DNA from: an uncultured Eubacteriales bacterium
GTDB lineage: Bacteria > Bacillota > Clostridia > Christensenellales > CAG-917
Reading direction: 5' to 3'
Assembly (NCBI GenBank): GCA_900547975.1
Contig: URIX01000062.1
Span: forward strand, 1-7,606
Length of the DNA stretch: 7,606 nucleotides
The position numbers and the translations under genes were made by a program. Shown one piece after another: positions 6,863-7,606 of the stretch. Positions within the stretch are counted from its first letter, which is position 1. Each line of letters starts with the position of its first letter. Below the pieces are notes generated by a model. The model did not search any database. It worked only from the letters and a program-made list of their open reading frames with translations, and was not told the origin of the DNA.

Positions 6863-6897
6863 ACTCGCTTACTTTTTGCAAGCGAGTTTTTCTTTTT
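6863..6897 (+). terminator. Intrinsic terminator after mnmG
   Basis: ACTCGCTT (6863-6870) pairs exactly with AAGCGAGT (6880-6887), forming an 8-bp stem with a 9-nt loop. It is followed by TTTTTCTTTTTT. It starts 24 bases after the mnmG stop and should end the rpmH-mnmG transcript. Confidence 0.93.
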
Positions 6898-7008
6898 TGT
6901 TCGGACAAAAAACAAAAGAATTTTTATCTTATCGCAGTTAACCGCATTAGAATCACGAAATTTTAATGGTATTTTAAGCATTTTAAAAGACGAAAACAAA
7001 ATACCCGT

Positions 7009-7043
7009 TTAGAATGCCGCTTTTGCAAAAAACGGCATTCTAA
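7009..7043. repeat. 11-bp inverted repeat
   Basis: TTAGAATGCCG (7009-7019) pairs exactly with CGGCATTCTAA (7033-7043). The 13-nt loop contains the short palindrome TTTTGCAAAA. No T-run follows on the + strand, and only a T-rich mix follows on the - strand, so it may be a protein-binding site or a weak - strand terminator. Confidence 0.6.
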
Positions 7044-7059
7044 TGTCAATCGTCAGGCC

Positions 7060-7099
7060 ATATTTTTGCACTGTTTTGTCGCATAGTGCGCAAAAATAT
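7060..7099. repeat. 10-bp inverted repeat
   Basis: ATATTTTTGC (7060-7069) pairs exactly with GCAAAAATAT (7090-7099). A further ACT/AGT match lies inside it beyond a 2-nt bulge. Its role is unknown. Confidence 0.55.
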
Positions 7100-7120
7100 T
7101 TACAAATCTTGCATTTGTAA
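7100..7120. repeat. 8-bp inverted repeat, 5-nt loop
   Basis: TTACAAAT (7100-7107) and ATTTGTAA (7113-7120) are exact inverted copies that start immediately after the previous inverted repeat. They lie 76 bases before the -35 box of the downstream promoter, where a regulator could bind. Confidence 0.5.
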
Positions 7121-7195
7121 CAAATTTTATTTTGCACTTTTGTTAAGAATTTTATAAAAAAATAAAAAAAATTTAAAAAAATTTACAAAAACCCC

Positions 7196-7224
7196 TTGAC
7201 GAACTAATTTTTCAGTGCTAATAT
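7196..7224 (+). promoter_or_regulatory. Strong SigA-type promoter for the downstream RNA
   Basis: TTGACG (7196-7201) and TAATAT (7219-7224) are separated by 17 nt. TG at 7216-7217 forms an extended -10. A-tracts upstream (7151-7190) resemble an UP element. Transcription should begin near 7231. No gene starts downstream, so the promoter probably serves a non-coding RNA or a long leader. Confidence 0.85.
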
Positions 7225-7289
7225 GTCAATGTAATCAAGAGACAAACGGATTACAAATCAAACAGCTCATAATTTTCCCCCTTATCATA

Positions 7290-7325
7290 GCAAGCGGCTT
7301 TGGGTGTTCACCCGAGGTCGTTTGC
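7290..7325 (+). ncRNA. 16-bp hairpin with GUUC loop (helix 1 of the candidate RNA)
   Basis: GCAAGCGGC (7290-7298) pairs with GTCGTTTGC (7317-7325), and the helix continues through T7299-G7316 and TTGGGT/ACCCGA to a GTTC loop (7306-7309). Four of the 16 pairs are G-T wobbles. The helix abuts the next one with no gap, so the two could stack. Confidence 0.7.
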
Positions 7326-7457
7326 GCTTTTATAGCGCCAAACAGCGAATAACTGCGTCAGGCACGGCTTGCCTCAAAATCGTGTACGCTAATGTACACT
7401 GGGTTTTGATTCAAGCCGTGCCTTTCTGGTTCTTCATCTGTTTGGCACTATAAAAGT
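7326..7457 (+). ncRNA. 132-nt rod with symmetric bubble (helix 2 of the candidate RNA)
   Basis: A 20-bp outer stem (7326-7345 with 7438-7457) has one C-A mismatch. It opens into an internal loop of 15 nt on each side (7346-7360 and 7423-7437). It then re-forms as an 11-bp stem, GGCACGGCTTG (7361-7371) with CAAGCCGTGCC (7412-7422). Beyond a 2x2 loop come 8 bp, a 2-nt bulge and 6 bp, GTGTAC/GTACAC, closing on a 6-nt loop (7388-7393). Closing stem, central bubble and interrupted terminal stem are the layout of 6S RNA, but I see no sequence match I could defend. Confidence 0.6.
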
Positions 7458-7470
7458 GTTTAATAAAAAA

Positions 7471-7491
7471 AGAGTGCACGGCGTGTACTCT
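7471..7491 (+). ncRNA. 9-bp hairpin (helix 3 of the candidate RNA)
   Basis: AGAGTGCAC (7471-7479) pairs with GTGTACTCT (7483-7491) around the loop GGC, with one G-T wobble. An A-run precedes it, and TAAAATTATAATTT follows. The T content after the stem is too interrupted for a convincing terminator, but the RNA ending here cannot be excluded. Confidence 0.6.
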
Positions 7492-7517
7492 AAAATTATA
7501 ATTTCCCCCTTCCTCAC

Positions 7518-7592
7518 GTGTTTCCCCTACCGTCGTTCCCCCTCTGCATTCTTTGAGGGAACCCACGACGTCCGCTCTGCGTGGGGCAACAC
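7518..7592 (+). ncRNA. Nested helix domain (helices 4-6 of the candidate RNA)
   Basis: GTGTT (7518-7522) pairs with AACAC (7588-7592), and CCCC (7524-7527) pairs with GGGG (7583-7586). Inside these, CGTCGT (7531-7536) pairs with ACGACG (7565-7570). CCCTC (7540-7544) pairs with GAGGG (7555-7559) around a 10-nt loop. All four helices nest without conflict. The domain ends only 14 bases before the window edge. Confidence 0.55.
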
Positions 7593-7606
7593 TGACGCGA
7601 TTGACT

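Larger units (their letters stand above)
6898..7195. other. A+T-rich intergenic stretch with inverted repeats
   Basis: There is no plausible gene. The left part is plain A+T-rich DNA. The right part holds three inverted repeats in 112 bases (listed separately) and then A-tracts from about 7151 to 7190, which fit an UP element for the promoter that follows. I saw no DnaA boxes. Confidence 0.6.
7231..7606 (+). ncRNA. Candidate structured non-coding RNA, probably cut by the window end
   Basis: From the predicted start to the window edge there is no credible reading frame, but base-pairing is dense. A 5' hairpin pairs GTAATC (7231-7236) with GATTAC (7249-7254). Next comes a 16-bp hairpin (7290-7325), which abuts a rod (7326-7457), then a 9-bp hairpin (7471-7491) and a nested domain (7518-7592). 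Seven G-T pairs within the helices would be A-C mismatches on the other strand, and only one pair shows the reverse, so + strand RNA is strongly favoured. The motif ATAATTT, CCCCC, TT occurs twice, at 7269-7283 and 7498-7511, in unpaired positions. I saw none of the conserved sequences of RNase P RNA, tmRNA or SRP RNA. It could also be the leader of a gene beyond the window. I do not recognise the family. Confidence 0.6.

Noticed and set aside
6763..6999. - strand frame over the mnmG end and terminator
   Set aside because: It runs through the mnmG coding end and the terminator hairpin, is lysine-rich because of A+T-rich DNA, and has no ribosome site or family motif.
7231..7606. RNase P RNA, tmRNA, SRP RNA, group II intron or CRISPR array
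   Set aside because: The conserved core sequences of these RNAs were not found, and there are no regularly spaced repeats of CRISPR type.

Overview
The window carries the conserved rpmH-rnpA-yidD-yidC-khpB(jag)-mnmE-mnmG cluster, all on the + strand. It is flanked by about 600 bases of gene-poor, repeat-bearing DNA on the left and about 770 bases on the right. KhpB/Jag between yidC and mnmE, a YidC with a lipoprotein-type signal peptide, and consensus SigA-type promoters all point to a Bacillota (Firmicutes) genome. It is probably an uncultured Clostridia-like lineage; nothing here fixes the order or genus. The genes have moderate G+C and the spacers are very A+T-rich.

Left flank (1-529): no convincing gene. 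It holds two diverged direct repeats of about 90 bp (22-111 and 284-372), each with a small hairpin. It also holds a 40-nt hairpin (201-240), a long-range inverted repeat (407-467) and a perfect 28-bp palindrome (472-499). dnaA, often next to rpmH in Bacillota, is absent, and I see no DnaA boxes.

Gene cluster (530-6891): a perfect-consensus promoter (TTGACA, 17 nt, TATAAT) precedes rpmH (ribosomal protein L34). The genes that follow are tightly packed. rnpA encodes the RNase P protein. yidD and yidC serve membrane-protein insertion; this YidC is unusually long. khpB is an RNA-binding KH/R3H protein with a charged disordered tail. mnmE and mnmG encode the two subunits of the enzyme that modifies U34 in the tRNA wobble position. 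An A+T-rich 128-bp gap separates mnmE from mnmG, and a strong intrinsic terminator lies just after mnmG. The cluster thus links ribosome and tRNA maturation with insertion of newly made membrane proteins.

Right flank (6892-7606): an A+T-rich stretch with three inverted repeats leads into a strong promoter at 7196-7224 with an extended -10 and A-tracts upstream. Downstream, to the window edge, there is no open reading frame. There is instead a dense series of helices: a 16-bp hairpin, a 132-nt rod with a symmetric 15/15-nt internal bubble, a 9-bp hairpin and a nested multi-helix domain. Wobble pairs in these helices fit + strand RNA much better than - strand RNA. This looks like a structured non-coding RNA, possibly large and cut by the window end, and it is the most interesting thing here. 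I could not assign it to a known family; the rod has a 6S-like layout, but I cannot confirm that by eye.
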